Shown: in pieces, positions 21,186 through 33,436 of the stretch
Numbering within the stretch: position 1 is the stretch's first letter
How the letters are laid out: every line of letters starts with the position of its first letter
Origin: Chrysomallon squamiferum
Taxonomy: Eukaryota; Mollusca; Gastropoda; Neomphalida; Peltospiridae
DNA: 64,000 nt
Direction: 5' to 3'
NCBI GenBank assembly: GCA_012295275.1
Contig: CM022677.1
Coordinates: 8,035,130 to 8,099,129, forward strand
Made by a program: the position numbers and the translations under genes
Notes under the pieces: model-generated
The model's input: the letters and a program-made list of their open reading frames with translations, nothing else
The model's database searches: none
Told to the model about the DNA's origin: nothing

Positions 21186-21373
21186 CTTTCCATTATACTC
21201 AGCATTTGATTACAAAACATTGAACTCATATGAGTTTCTGAGTTGGTACCAATTTCTTTTAACACCACGAACTGGAGAAGTGATTGTTCTTCACTGAATT
21301 GTACTACAATCCTGGTCAAGTGGTCATCCTTGGCCTGATAGAACTTGTTGTGGTCAGCAAGGGCTTGTGTATC
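21186..21373 (-). CDS. Candidate internal exon of a host gene (unrecognised protein)
   Basis: On the minus strand a pyrimidine-containing acceptor (TTTACTACTTTTACAG) precedes 188 bp that are fully open in one frame, followed by donor AAAG/GTAATT. The translation is strongly protein-like and helical, including ADHNKFYQAKDDHLTRIVVQ and EEQSLLQFVVLKEIGTNSET. It begins in phase 0 and leaves two bases over. The exon candidate at 25103-25184 ends in phase 0, so the two can be joined in frame. I do not recognise the family. If real, the retrotransposon at 23-25 kb sits in its intron. Confidence 0.6.
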
Positions 21374-23059
21374 CTGTAAAAGTAGTAAACAAAACTTATC
21401 ACTGATAACCCTAATAAATAAAATTGATTTACTTAAAAACTATAACATTTATCATTGGAAAGGATAGCAAATTATTATTTAAAAGTTACCTGATGTATTA
21501 AAAATTACAAATTATTTAGTCATAATAAATACATTTTACATCTTATACCATTATTAAGATATCTCTTGAAAATTATCTGCTTGTCTGTTATTTTTTTAAA
21601 AATACAGAAGTTTATAATTTTTAGTGTTCATAACCAGCAAGTTTCTTCAGTTTTGTGTCAAACTTTATAATTAACAAGATTGTTCACCATAAATAAACAA
21701 AATACTATTTTGGATGTCTTTTTTTCTTGGATTTTAATAATAAAGAGTTCACTTTGCTGTTATCTTTTTTATTTATTTATTTTTTAATTTCAAAAACATA
21801 GGATGTTGTATATAAGATTTTTGTTAATAATAACTTTTCTGTTTTACTTATTTTCTTATATAATATTAGTTTAATTATATCTTTGAAACCTATAAAACCC
21901 AGCAGTTTCAAACCTTTGGTGTGTAGAGAACATACTGCCCAGACAACATGGAGACAACTGTGAGAATTCTGTCACATGAACTGACATGATCAACATCGTG
22001 GACAACATGGACTGCAGTGGAAGTTCAGTCATCTGTAAATATAACATAGAAGTATATTAAAACTTATAACATACATATATATGATTAATAGTTTGTTAAA
22101 TTTTTAATATACTAGTATTTTAATTGATAAATGTTTTAATTACAACTAGTTTTAATAAATAAGAATCTGAAATGATCCCAGAGCTCACTCTATCCTTGAA
22201 ACATTACCGTTTCCCATTCCACACTCAGCTCCATTAATAATTTATCTTGTATTGTGTCTGTGCCGGGTCTTAAACCACCATTAATTTCTACAGATTTTGG
22301 AATAATGTTTTAAAGAAATAAACATTTTTATAAATTGTTAAATTCTAAATGAAAATTAGGATTATGTGAAATACAAGATTTTTTTGTTTTTTTTTAAACA
22401 TTTACAGTGTTTAAAGTTAAATTCTGTTAATTTACATATAATAAAAATAATAATAAATAAATAATTAGTAAAATAATAGGTCTGTTTCAATAGCTGTTAT
22501 ATCGAGGAGAAACGTGATATATGAAATTTTTTTTAGCTGCTTTTCCTAATTATTTTCTTTCCTTATTTTATTTTCTAGTCAAATTGGTTATCAAGTATTT
22601 TATTTCACAGTGGTTAATCACTGGAATAAAGTGAGAGAAAACTGTAAACTATGAATTAAACTGACTGCTGTGTTTTCAGTATGATTATCAAACACTTCTC
22701 ACTAGTCAATGTGTAAGTCAGTGTATGAAGTGTGGGTAGTCACAGAATCAAATCACATTAGTGCTTCCATCAGACTGTTTCTGGCTCCATTATAAAAGAA
22801 AGTGAAATGTGTCTTCCTGTCCATGTGTGCACACATAATTAAACATTTCAGACAGAAAATCCTTGAATCTAGAAAACACAACAGATTTAGATAATTAAAC
22901 CATTCAACACAATCTGCAAGTATTTCTGTTTTTCAGGTCAAAAGGATATTTTCTAAGTCATTCTAAGACAGTATTTATTAATTATAATTGTATTTATGTT
23001 TGTAGAGAGGAAGGAATGTGATGATATTTCGTCTAGATAAGATGAACAGCAAACTTGCC
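21374..23059. other. Probable intronic sequence
   Basis: AT-rich with small homopolymers. A possible minus-strand exon at about 21893-22033 has acceptor TATATTTACAG and begins MTELPLQSMLSTMLIMSVHV, but its phase does not fit the flanking candidates, so I do not call it. Nothing else is recognised. Confidence 0.4.
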
Positions 23060-24992
23060 AAGTTGGGTCCTTTACTTTTCTGTAAAGTACTTTGTTTTCA
23101 AGAAATAATCTGTCCCATTGCCAGATTAGCATGAAGAAACCTGATTCTTCTAATCTTCTCTCAGCTCTGCATGATAGCCATGTAATACACCAATCTCCTT
23201 ATTAACATGTCTTTTGCCTGCATCACTGCTAGTTCTTCTAAAGCTGGGAGATGATCTTGTGGCTTCCATAGTTTCATTAAATTGTTCCACTGCTACAGTT
23301 TATTGTGTGTTTTCTTCCCCCACAATTTTATAACTTGTCTCATTGTTTGTGGAACGTCTGTACTACTAGCAGTATCTCTAAAGCAGCTTCCACTGAAGTA
23401 GATGTTGTTCTGTGAAATTTCTTCCTGGACAGACCATCAGCATTCTTATTGTGTTGAATGATATTTCACATAAAAATCAATTATGCCAGCTGAGACCCCC
23501 ATGTTTCTTCCACTGCACGTAATTTTGTGTTATCAAGACGACTTAGTGAACTGTTGTCTGTATAGATAGTAAACTGATGTTTGAGAAGATAATCTTTAAT
23601 CTTTTCAGTCACAGCCCATTTCAGACCAACAAGCGCTAACTTCATGTAACTGTAATTATCCATGTTTCTCTCAGTGGGTCTCAAGCTCTGTCTAGCATAT
23701 GTAATTTCTTTCCTTTGCCCATTCTGTTCCTGTGACAGTACTGGTCCCACTCCCTGAAAACTTGCAGCAGTTTCCACAATGAAAAGTTCACTTAAATCAG
23801 CGTTTCCTGATATCGGAGCTGAAGTTAACTTCTCTTTTAAAGTATCTCTTTTTACAATTCTCATCCCAAGCACCGTTTAACAATGCTTGATTTTTCTTAT
23901 CTCGGGACCTATTCACCAAAGAATACAAAGGTTGAACAGTAACTGAAAATTCTTTAACATATCATCGGAAGTAACTGACAAACTGCAAAAATGACATCAG
24001 GTCCTTTGGTGTCTTTGGAACTTCCAATTCAAGAACAGCCTTTATGTTGTCTGGATCTGTAACTACCCCATCTCTAGACAACAGGTCCTAGCTATTTCAC
24101 TTCTATCTTAAGGAAACAGCCTTAGCCTGGTTTTAGTTTACGCCCATGCTGTTTTAAAATTTTAAATATCTCTTCTAGTTTATCTATGCCCACATAAAAG
24201 AAAACTACACTGTTATACAAAAAGACTAGTAACACTGAAATATCTGCTCTCTAAAGCAATGCTGCATGAGTCTTTGAAATGTGGCTGGTGCTCCTGATAA
24301 ACCAAACAGCATACGATTGATTCAAACAAACCCACTGGAGTGATGAATGCAGTTTTGTCTTTGTTTTTATCCTCAACTGCAACTTGGTTGCATTCACTGG
24401 CCATATCCGTGTAGTGAACCAATTTGCTCTGTGCAAAGCATCTAATGACTCTTCTATTGTAGGAAGTGGAAAGCAGTCTTTCCTAGTTTTAGCATTCAGC
24501 CACCTGTAGTCCACACACAGATGAATTGTGTTGTCTGTTTTTCTCATTATAACAGTAGGAGATGAACATGGGCTATGGCTGGGTCAAATTACATCTTGTT
24601 TTATAAGTTTCTTGATCAGTTCCTTGACTTCCTGATACTGATTGTGTGAAATTCTTCTGTACAGTTCTGACACTGGTATGTTATCAGTTGTGCATATGTG
24701 ATATTTTACAGTAAACCCCAAATCAATGTCATCTTTAGCAAATACATCAGTTAAGTATTCACTTTAACATCAGAGTATTTGTTAAGTATTCTTTCTAACT
24801 TTTTCTTCTGCTCACTGGAATAATCACAATAATATCAACTTGAAATCTATCAAATTCTGTGTATACCAACTGTAATCTGCTCCATGGAAACTTCTTCTCC
24901 TTGTCCTTTATTGACTGAGGCTCTTCTACTTCTACCACTGATGACAAAACACCCACTCTAGTTCTTGGTTTCAACCCTATTTTACAACACAA
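23060..24992 (-). mobile_element. Decayed Ty3/gypsy LTR retrotransposon pol region
   Basis: Read on the minus strand, the order is that of Ty3/gypsy pol. A leader (VEVEEP, then a stretch with LGFTVKYHI and YRRISHNQYQEVKELI) precedes reverse transcriptase with CVDYRWLNAKTRKDCFPLPT at about 24465-24525, then KTAFITPVGLFES near 24330. RNase H follows with ASFQGVGPVLSQEQNGQRKE, SLRPTERNMDNYS and IYTDNSSLSRLD at 23500-23830. Next is a linker (HNKNADGLSRKKF) near 23420-23460 and a tail to about 23060. The YxDD catalytic box and intervening segments are disrupted, and the RNase H Asp of the usual ETDAS motif is Ala (ETAAS). Frames change repeatedly. No LTRs are found in the immediate flanks. It is a fossil copy within a putative host intron. 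Confidence 0.85.
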
Positions 24993-25102
24993 ATCTAAAA
25001 GACTTGATAATCAAGTTCACTATCAAGTTAAACAGTAGTTAGATTAATTCATAGTTTACAGTTCTGTTTTTGTCACAGTCTACTGAGTAACAAGAGGCTC
25101 AC

Positions 25103-25184
25103 CTGGTCTTTGAGACTGAAATCTGGGTGAATTTCTAGAATCTTCCACATTATTTTAGCTGAAAACCTAAAAATCCAAAGATCC
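25103..25184 (-). CDS. Candidate internal exon of a host gene
   Basis: On the minus strand, acceptor CTGATTTTACAG and a strong donor CCAG/GTGAGC enclose 82 bp with one open frame reading DLWIFRFSAKIMWKILEIHP then DFSLKDQ. It ends in phase 0, compatible with the exon at 21186-21373 about 3.7 kb downstream. The protein is not recognised. Confidence 0.5.
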
Positions 25185-25513
25185 CTGTAAAATCAGGAAA
25201 CAAAATTTATATAAATATTTTCACATGAGCAAGTCCTTGATTATCATCTTAAATTTTGTTGTTAATAACTACATATAAAGTTATAACAGAATACTGTTAT
25301 GAACTAGCTCTATCTCTGTACTTAATAATGAAGTGTAATAATATAGTGTTATTAACTGTTTATACTTTGTAATTTCTATTATTTAATAAATAATACAGAA
25401 CAATCTATTGGGACACTTCTGTTATATTTCAAATTTCTCATACTGGTAATAAAATAGTCTTTATTTAAATGTTCAAACTAATTCAAATGGTAAAATTGTT
25501 CTAATTACATTAC

Positions 25514-25623
25514 CCAGTAGTATTTGCTGACATAGATGGGAGTGTTGGCATCAGCATCACACAACAACAACACCATTGTGAAATCTCTTAGACATGTTGA
25601 AATATATGTGGGCAATGAGAATT
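25514..25623 (-). CDS. Candidate internal exon of a host gene
   Basis: Acceptor TTTACTATTTTAG and donor TGG/GTAATG enclose 110 bp, open in one frame: SLPTYISTCLRDFTMVLLLC, then DADANTPIYVSKYYW. The phases do not join directly with the candidates on either side, so either an exon is missing from my list, a boundary is wrong, or the gene is decayed. Confidence 0.38.
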
Positions 25624-26177
25624 CTAAAATAGTAAATATTATTCAAAAAGAAACAGAAACATTAATATATAGCTATATTTGTTTACTAATGGTTTAATGT
25701 GGAAGTGTGTGTGGATACTGAGAATTCTGCAATAGTAAATATTAGTTATTTTGTTCTTGATGTAAAATCATGTGATGGCAAGCTGACAACAGTACAGAGA
25801 TCAGTATTTCTAAATTTTTAATAAAAATATTTTTATCTTTATTTTATTTTTTTATTTTTATCAAAATATACAGAAACATTGAGTATGCATACATTTCCAG
25901 ATTTCTAAATAACACATAATTTAAATGTTTTTTCTTGATACAATGCCAGGTACAGTCTATGGACACTGATATTATAAAATACAGAATCATTAATTTAAAC
26001 TATTACAAAGATTTAAACTTATGATGTTTAGCATGTTTAATTAATCATATAACATTGTTTAATAATGTAAAAAGTCTGAGATCAAAATAATGATTAAAAT
26101 TACTATTATAATTTCATTTATTATTTATTTAATTTTTATTTAATTTTGATAATTAAACCAATATAACTTCATATTAC

Positions 26178-26266
26178 CTTGTTGAATAAATTGCTATTAC
26201 GGGTTAACCTCAATAGGGCCTCCTGCACTTTCTGATCACTGATCTCTAGAACACCACAAATCAATC
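26178..26266 (-). CDS. Candidate internal exon of a host gene
   Basis: A good acceptor (AATCTTTCTTTCAG) and donor (CAAG/GTAATA) enclose 89 bp that are open in one frame only: LICGVLEISDQKVQEALLRL then TRNSNLFNK. It looks like a helical-repeat protein segment and ends in phase 0. Its joining to the next candidate is not resolved. Confidence 0.45.
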
Positions 26267-26284
26267 CTGAAAGAAAGATTTAGA

Positions 26285-27078
26285 ATAATAATAATAATAA
26301 TAATAATAGTAACAATAATATTCTTTAATATAGGAAACACACTCTAAAAAAATAAGAATAACAGTTAATACAAAGCGCTAAAGAATAATGAGAAGTACAC
26401 GAATAAAATTAGAAACAATGCTGTTACGACAGCAAAGAAAGCGACTCTCATTGAAATACTAATAATATATTTTAATACAAGATGTGCACACTGAAAGTGA
26501 GACTAACAATTAACAGAAAGCACAACAGAGCAAATAGAAGTACACCTGTAACATCAAGCATAACGCAGATATGAACAATGTCGTTACTACATTGTGAGAC
26601 AGGATTAGTCCTGTCACAAATAAGACAAATAAAAACAAGAAATACACAAAAACATTAAGAATAACACTGGTATGATGGCAACGTCAGCGACATTAATAGT
26701 AATATATTCCTCACAGAAATCGACAGTAACTATTAATAGAAAGCACAACAGAATACAACAATATGATCAAGAAGAACAGAGATACCACGGCAACGACGGC
26801 AACATTGATACAAATAAGAATAATCTATCTTATTACAGGATGTACACACAGAAAGTGAGAATAACTATTAATAAAAAGAGAATAAAGAGAAGTACACCAG
26901 TAGAATGGAGAAGAATGCAGATATGAAGGTAACGATATTGGGTGCACACTAAGAAAGTAAAAATAATAGTTAATAAAAAGTGCAAAATAATAAAGAGGAA
27001 TACAACGCAGATATGACGGTAATATGACTATTTGTAACATCACCGACATTAATGTTAATAATAATAATCTATTTCAAT
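26285..27078. repeat. Diverged units of the 26-30 kb satellite
   Basis: Imperfect repeats of about 150-200 bp with shared words GATGTGCACACTGAAAGTGA, GACTAAC, AGAAAGCACAACA, GAAGTACACC and CGCTGTTACGACGGCAACG-like sequence. The regular 78-bp array that follows seems to be an amplified subsection of this longer unit. Confidence 0.7.
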
Positions 27079-27938
27079 AGAGGATGTGCACACTGAAAGT
27101 GAGACTAACTAACAATAGAAAGCACAACACAGTAAGTAGAACTACACATTAACTTGAGACAGGATGTGCACACTGAAAGTGAGACTAACTAACAATAGAA
27201 AGCACAACACAATAAGTAGAACTACATTAACTTGAGACAGGATGTGCACACTGAAAGTGAGACTAACTAACAATAGAAAGCACAACACAATAAGTAGAAC
27301 TACATTAACTTGAGACAGGATGTGCACACTGAAAGTGAGACTAACTAACAATAGAAAGCACAACACAATAAGTAGAACTACATTAACTTGAGACAGGATG
27401 TGCACACTGAAAGTGAGACTAACTAATAATAGAAAGCACAACACAATAAGTAGAACTACATTAACTTGAGACAGGATGTGCACACTGAAAGTGAGACTAA
27501 CTAACAATAGAAAGCACAACACAATAAGTAGAACTACATTAACTTGAGACAGGATGTGCACACTGAAAGTGAGACTAACTAACAATAGAAAGCACAACAC
27601 AATAAGTAGAACTACATTAACTTGAGACAGGATGTGCACACTGAAAGTGAGACTAACTAATAATAGAAAGCACAACACAATAAGTAGAACTACACCATTA
27701 ACTTGAGACAGGATGTGCACACTGAAAGTGAGACTAACTAATAATAGAAAGCACAACACAATAAGTAGAACTACACATTAACTTGAGACAGGATGCACAC
27801 TGAAAGTGAGACTAACTAATAATAGAAAGCACAACACAATAAGTAGAACTACACATTAACTTGAGACAGGATGCACACACTGAAAATGAGACTAAGTAAT
27901 AATAGAAAGCACAACACAATAAGTAGAACTACACCATT
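27079..27938. repeat. 78-bp tandem array
   Basis: About eleven copies of a unit containing TTAACTTGAGACAGGATGTG, CACACTGAAAGTGAGACTAA and AGCACAACACAATAAGTAGA. Copies differ mainly by CTAACAATAG/CTAATAATAG and by small indels that increase toward the right. The array runs into the assembly gap, so its true length is unknown. The minus-strand ORFs across it are repeat translations. Confidence 0.93.
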
Positions 27939-28138
27939 NNNNNNNNNNNNNNNNNNNNNNNNNNNNNNNNNNNNNNNNNNNNNNNNNNNNNNNNNNNNNN
28001 NNNNNNNNNNNNNNNNNNNNNNNNNNNNNNNNNNNNNNNNNNNNNNNNNNNNNNNNNNNNNNNNNNNNNNNNNNNNNNNNNNNNNNNNNNNNNNNNNNNN
28101 NNNNNNNNNNNNNNNNNNNNNNNNNNNNNNNNNNNNNN
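27939..28138. other. Assembly gap (200 N)
   Basis: Exactly 200 N, probably a scaffold gap of arbitrary size, placed at the end of a tandem array that is hard to assemble. Confidence 0.98.
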
Positions 28139-28500
28139 ACACAGTACTTGTCACATGTAGTTACAGTATCCAGTATTATGTAGACATCACGTATTATATA
28201 TCTGTCACAACTCTGTATAGAAAACACTAACAGTGTCAAACACAAAGTTAGTCTAAATTTACAGCATGTTCTTGTCGTGGGGTTGTGAGAGAGATATATA
28301 TATATCACAGATTTTATTACATCAATTAAAATTATTATTAAATGTTTTTATGTTGCCGAGGATGGCAAAAAATATTATCATTCATATAGTAGGGTCAAAT
28401 ACGTGTTTTAGAATAGATAAATAAGATAGAGTATCATTCATATAGTAGAAAGGTCAATTGATAAATAATAATGTTTTAAAGTAATGAGTGGGGAGTAACT
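28139..28500. other. Sequence shared with 45.57-45.66 kb
   Basis: The stretch CACAGATTTTATTAC ... ATTATTATTAAATGTTT near 28303-28350 recurs near 45616-45656, preceded in both places by a GAGA-rich run. A short dispersed repeat is likely. Otherwise nothing is recognised. Confidence 0.4.
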
Positions 28501-29095
28501 GCTCGCAAGATAGAGTAAGATGACTGCTTCTTACTGGGAGCTTTCATTAGCATTGGTCATGCTGCCTGGAATTCTCATTATTCTTTTGTATTTCATTCCC
28601 TGTTATTCTTATTTTCTGACTGTGCCCATCCTATATTAGAATATGTTAGTAATATTCCTGTTCATTTCGCCTTCGCTGAGATCGTAACAGCTTTGTTCCT
28701 AGCTTTATTGGGGTATTCCTTATCATTCTTTAGTGCTTTTAATTAATTATTCCTCATATTTTCTCAGCGAGCGCATCACATATTAAAATATATTATTGGA
28801 ATTTCTATTAATGTCGCCGTCGTTGCCGTCCTAACGTTATTGGTGTTCTCCTCGTTATTCCTTTTACTTTTCATTCGCTGTTATTCTCATTTCCTGACCG
28901 TGAGCATCTGTAATAAAATATATTATTATTATCTCTATTAATAGTGCCGTCGTAAAGGGTTTGTTCCTAATGTACTTCTCAATATTCTTTTACTCTTTTT
29001 ATTAAGTATCATTATTACCTTATTAGTGTGCACATATAATTAATATATAATTAGTAACGGCACTATTATCATAAGAAACATAATAAACTTTAAAT
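28501..29095. repeat. Satellite units in inverted orientation
   Basis: Contains TTCATTCCCTGTTATTCTTATTTTCTGACTGTG-like phrases (28600-28625, 28868-28900) and GTCGCCGTCGTTGCCGTC. These are the reverse complement of words at 26.3-27.0 kb and 29.9-30.2 kb (AAAGTGAGAATAACAG, GACGGCAACGACG). The satellite therefore changes orientation across this stretch. Confidence 0.6.
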
Positions 29096-29096
29096 A

Positions 29097-29875
29097 AACC
29101 TCAACCTAACCCTAACCCTAAACCTATAAGTAAACCTAACCCTAACGAAGTCTTTTAACTTAATTCTAATGCTAACACTAGTACTAATGCTGATCATAAA
29201 ACTGTTTTGCAGATTATCGTAAGAAAGAAAATAAACTTTAAAAATAACCCTATGCCTAAGCCTAACTCAGATTCTAGCCCTAACTCTAACTCGGACGCTA
29301 AAGAAGTGCCTATGCTTCATTTTTATGCGAAGACTATTTTGCACAGTAGCACTGATAATAAAATATAAATAACTCTAACCCTAACCCTAACCTTAACACT
29401 AACAGCTAACTCTAAACCTAAACCCAATGAAGTCAGTAAATTTAATTCTAATGCTAACAGTAGTCCCAACCCTGATCATAAAATTGTTTTGTTGATAAGC
29501 ATAATAAAATTTAAATAACCCTAACCCTAACCCTACCTGAACTTTACTCTTACCCAAGTGCAAAACGTTAACTCTGATTCTAATATGATCGAAACACTAT
29601 TTTGCACATGATAATAAATTTAAATAAACCTAATCCTAACGAAGGGACTAAACTTAATTCTTATGCTAACACACTTTCTGACACTCATCCCAAAACTGTT
29701 TAGCACATTAAACTCATAATAATACTGAAACGACCCTAACCCTAACACTAGCCCAAACCTTAACCCTAAGCGAGACTGTACCCTAACTCAAAACATAACC
29801 CTAACGAAGTCGTTAAACTTAATTCTAATGCCAACACAAGGACTAACCCTATTATAACAATCGTAATACAATCGT
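29097..29875. repeat. Degenerate interstitial telomere-motif satellite
   Basis: Many short runs of CCCTAA (for example 29108-29124, 29373-29392, 29518-29533 and 29735-29745) are embedded in a longer imperfect repeat. That repeat's other words are GAAGTC, AACTTAATTCTAATGCTAAC and CATAAAACTGTTTTGCA(C/G)A. About four to five units of 150-200 bp are visible. CCCTAA is the C-rich strand of a TTAGGG telomere repeat. No run exceeds four perfect hexamers, so this is a subtelomere-like satellite or an old interstitial site, not a functional telomere. Confidence 0.75.
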
Positions 29876-30175
29876 ATTAATACAGAATGACAGTGAATAA
29901 AAAACGAAAAGGAATAATGAGGAGTTATGCAATAACGTTAGTAACAAGCCGTTACGACATCAACGACGGCGACATTAATAGAAATTACAGTAATATATTT
30001 TAATAGGTGATGCGCCGACTCAGAAAGTATGAGGAATAATTAATACAAAGCGCTAAAGAAAAATGATAAATACTCCAAGAAAGCTAGGAACGATGCCGTT
30101 ATGATGGCAATGATGGTGATATTAATAGAAATAGTTATAATGCCTTTGAACACTAAAAAAGTAAGAATAACTGCG
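29876..30175. repeat. Satellite units in the 26-27 kb orientation
   Basis: GTTACGACATCAACGACGGC, GACATTAATAGAAATTACAG, AATACAAAGCGCTAAAGAA and related words match 26.34-26.46 kb in the same orientation, so the telomere-motif tract is bracketed by the same satellite. Confidence 0.65.
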
Positions 30176-30177
<2 letters not shown>

Positions 30178-30213
<36 letters not shown>

Positions 30214-30216
30214 TGT

Positions 30217-30256
<40 letters not shown>
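30178..30256. repeat. (ATA)n/(TAT)n inverted microsatellite
   Basis: About 33 bp of (ATA)n, a short spacer ATTGTG, and about 38 bp of (TTA)n form a potential cruciform. Confidence 0.85.
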
Positions 30257-30260
<4 letters not shown>

Positions 30261-30613
30261 TTTGTTCTAATACATGGTAAAGTTTATACGAATGATAATA
30301 CACCCCATTCTTTATGTTCTTTATTTGTACGCGATTATGCGGAATACATTAATAATTAGAGGATTAATTTTACAGTATAATCACATTTGATACATAATAA
30401 CATATTAACATCACCATTTCCTGTAATATCACCTTTTCTTTTAAAATCTCTAAATAAGAGAATATTAATCTCACAGCCCCTCTGAAGTTCTAGATATTAT
30501 ACGGACTTGTAATTATCACAGTAATAAGTAACAGAAAACCACACTGATATCTAGCAATCACACCTTTTCCTGTGTTTCTAAAACAATTTTTTATAAAAAC
30601 CATATATATATAT

Positions 30614-30672
<59 letters not shown>

Positions 30673-32390
30673 TTTTTATTTTTATTTTTTTTGAGAAAAA
30701 CAGAAGGGCTTTCAAATAAATGTTTTTTTAAATAGCGTTAAATTTTAGTATTATCCGAATTTCTATTAACGTCGTTGCCGTCTACCAGAGTCGTTCCTAA
30801 CGTCATTGGTGTTCTCGTCATTGGAGGAATTTACGTGTTTATTTACTACCAGCTGTGCAGCTTATACGAATAAATTACGTCCTATCTTATTAAAAGTAGC
30901 ACTGTTTACATTGATATTTTATTAAGTTTACCTCTGTTTTGCTTCATAATAAATATTGATAATATGTATGTAATTGTCAGTATAATCTTGGATATAGTTA
31001 AAGGAATATTATCAGCTTTTCAAGAATAATCTGTATAATGTTAATAAAGTAAACGTCGTTATTCAATTTCAAATTACCTGTGAAAACTGTGTTCATGTTC
31101 ACAACATAAATATTATACCTTGTCATCATTTGTTATCTACTTATGAACAAAACTGAATGGATTCTTATAACGTAAAAGCTCAGTTTTCAGCATCATGCAG
31201 AACATTTTAGTGTAATCTGTTCTGTTGTTAATCAAATATCACATTAATCATTATCTGACTTTTTATTTTATAGTGGCATTTTACAGCGCTCGACTTGTAA
31301 ATTCAGAAATAAATAACTTAATGACTAGATATACACTCCACTGTGATAATATTTTTCGGTTAAACTGAGTTACAATTTCATCTCAACAAACCTCCCCCCC
31401 CAAAAAAAACAAAAAAAACAAAACAAAAAACCAACATCAACACTAATACTGAACACGTGACAAGTTACACTTTACTTGTATCACAAAATTTGATTTTGCA
31501 AATCAAACGACATTAAAATTAAAATTCACAGAGATAAGCGAAGTTTTCTGTTTTGTAAAACACTACGTAATTCACGTTTTATACATGATACTGAATGAAA
31601 ATAACGTGATGTTTTATTATATTTTCCTATAATTTGCAACATAAAAAATACTGATAATTTTACTTACGGTTACATTTTATTCTACTAGGAGAAATCTTAT
31701 ATAGTTTATTATACTTTGTAACTTACATCATAGACAACATGCCTGCCCTCCTCAACTAGTGTTTTATTAGATATGAAGATATTTTCAGTTAGCTACACGA
31801 AATATATCATCTATTTCATCCTATTAAAGCATGAACTATGAAGTAAATATTTTTTTTTTCTTTAATTATCAATAAAATTTTATATGAAGCTTTTTAAATA
31901 TCAGTTTAAACTGGCGTCTTATCATCTACATATATAATGCTATGTCTGGTATAATATTATTATCCAACATCCACTATTTAAATTGTGGGTCATTATTAAA
32001 ATTAAATTATATTATTTATTTATTTATTTAATAAACATAAACAGTGTAAATAGCAGTATTCTTTATACTATAACATGTTGTTTTTGTCTGAACCTCAGTT
32101 TATTCGTATAAAACCGAAATCTTATTTGTTTATACACACGCTGTTGTATACGACAAGCAAGTCTCACATTTATTAAAATATGCTTATTAAATATTAATTA
32201 CCAGAAAGCTGTAATTAAAACACAGTGTGTGGTCTAATTCGCTATATTTCTCAGTTTCTAAATTATTTCCAGTACAATAAAAGCCAAGTTAAAATATTAT
32301 ATTCTTTATATTATTATTGTTATTTTTTTTTATGTTTATACAATAGCATTATATAAACATCACAGGTGTGATTTTACTGCAAGAGCACTC
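30257..32390. other. AT-rich non-coding sequence
   Basis: (TTA)n at about 30627-30668 and poly-A/C at 31391-31430. The phrase CGTCGTTGCCGTC near 30770-30785 is another outlier of the 26-30 kb satellite. No ORF above 60 codons and no convincing exon. Confidence 0.65.
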
Positions 32391-32810
32391 TTCTGATATG
32401 ATATCTGAAATCCAAAATATCAAGAACGCTTCCATACTAATGTGACATTTTATTAACACAACGTGTTTCACTCGAAAGCTAAGAAGGAGAATTTGACAGA
32501 CGCAACTTCAGTACCGTCATCGCTATCTATCTCACGTGTTTTATGTCGTAAATAATTAGCAATAATAGATCATTTCATTTCGCATAATAAATAAATAAAT
32601 AAGTGAATAAATAATAAGCTTAATTTTTCATTAACTGGTATAATAGTAAAATGAAAAGACGAGAATGCGCAAGATGAACCATATAATAAGACGCGTTCTG
32701 TAAATATAACATTAGCTTATTAACATTCGCTGCGTTTTCTTTGTCGTTTAAATATCCAGGTTCAACGATGCGAATGAAAAACATTATTATTATTTTTATT
32801 ATTATTATTA

Positions 32811-32856
<46 letters not shown>

Positions 32857-33130
32857 GCGTATCTTTCATAAATACTAGAATATTCATTTTGGATTTCACA
32901 TATAATTCTACTGTTGTTTATATAAAAAAAAAAAAACGCTAAACACGGAACCCCAGTCTACATTTCTGAATGTACACAGTTTTTCGCAGTAAAATCAGAC
33001 CTTTAATGTTTATTATAATGCTATTGTATAAACATTAAAAAAGAAAATAATATTTAATCTTTATGCGTAGAGTTGACGCTTGGCTTTTATAATTAATAGA
33101 CATTTTTATTATTAAGAGAATACGCTCAAT
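32391..33130. repeat. Dispersed repeat copy (family R)
   Basis: Shares TTGGATTTCACATATAATTC, CCCAGTCTACATTTCTGAAT and TATAATGCTAT with 47.80-47.93 kb, and GACGAGAATGCGCAAGATGA with 49.79 and 54.82 kb (GGCGAGGATGCGCGAGATGA). Contains (ATT)n at 32783-32857. It is a diverged member of the family also seen at 47.2-48.2, 49.7, 54.1-54.8 and 63.1-64.0 kb. Confidence 0.65.
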
Positions 33131-33361
33131 GATCATTAAATGTTATATTACTTATGTTTATTTACTGTAATGCAAAATATGATGAGTTTTTAGTAAAATC
33201 TTACCAATTCACGGCAATTCACATTTTGTTTTTTTAATTTCTACTTTCTTTCTTTCTTTCTTTATTTAATTATTATATTTATTTTTATGTTGTTTCCGAA
33301 GCTAAACAAAAAATAAGAAAGTTAGTACTTCAAACTGGTGACCATTTTTACTGCGCCTGCA

Positions 33362-33436
33362 ATGAATTACTTTAATAATGGTGGGGTATCAGACAAGCGC
33401 ATTTTTGTAAAAATGGCAGAAATTACTGGAACAATA
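33362..33436 (+). CDS. Possible first coding exon
   Basis: Two in-frame ATGs (33362, 33413) run to a donor AATA/GTAAGT at 33437. The second has a good context (AAAATGGCAG) and would give only MAEITGTI before the splice. Upstream sequence is less AT-rich (GACCATTTTTACTGCGCCTG). No matching downstream exon was identified. Confidence 0.25.

Noticed and set aside
27142-28308. Membrane-protein-like ORF and ORFs running through N
   Set aside because: They translate the 78-bp array on the minus strand, and the others cross the assembly gap.
29097-29875. Functional telomere end
   Set aside because: CCCTAA runs are short and degenerate and the sequence continues on both sides.
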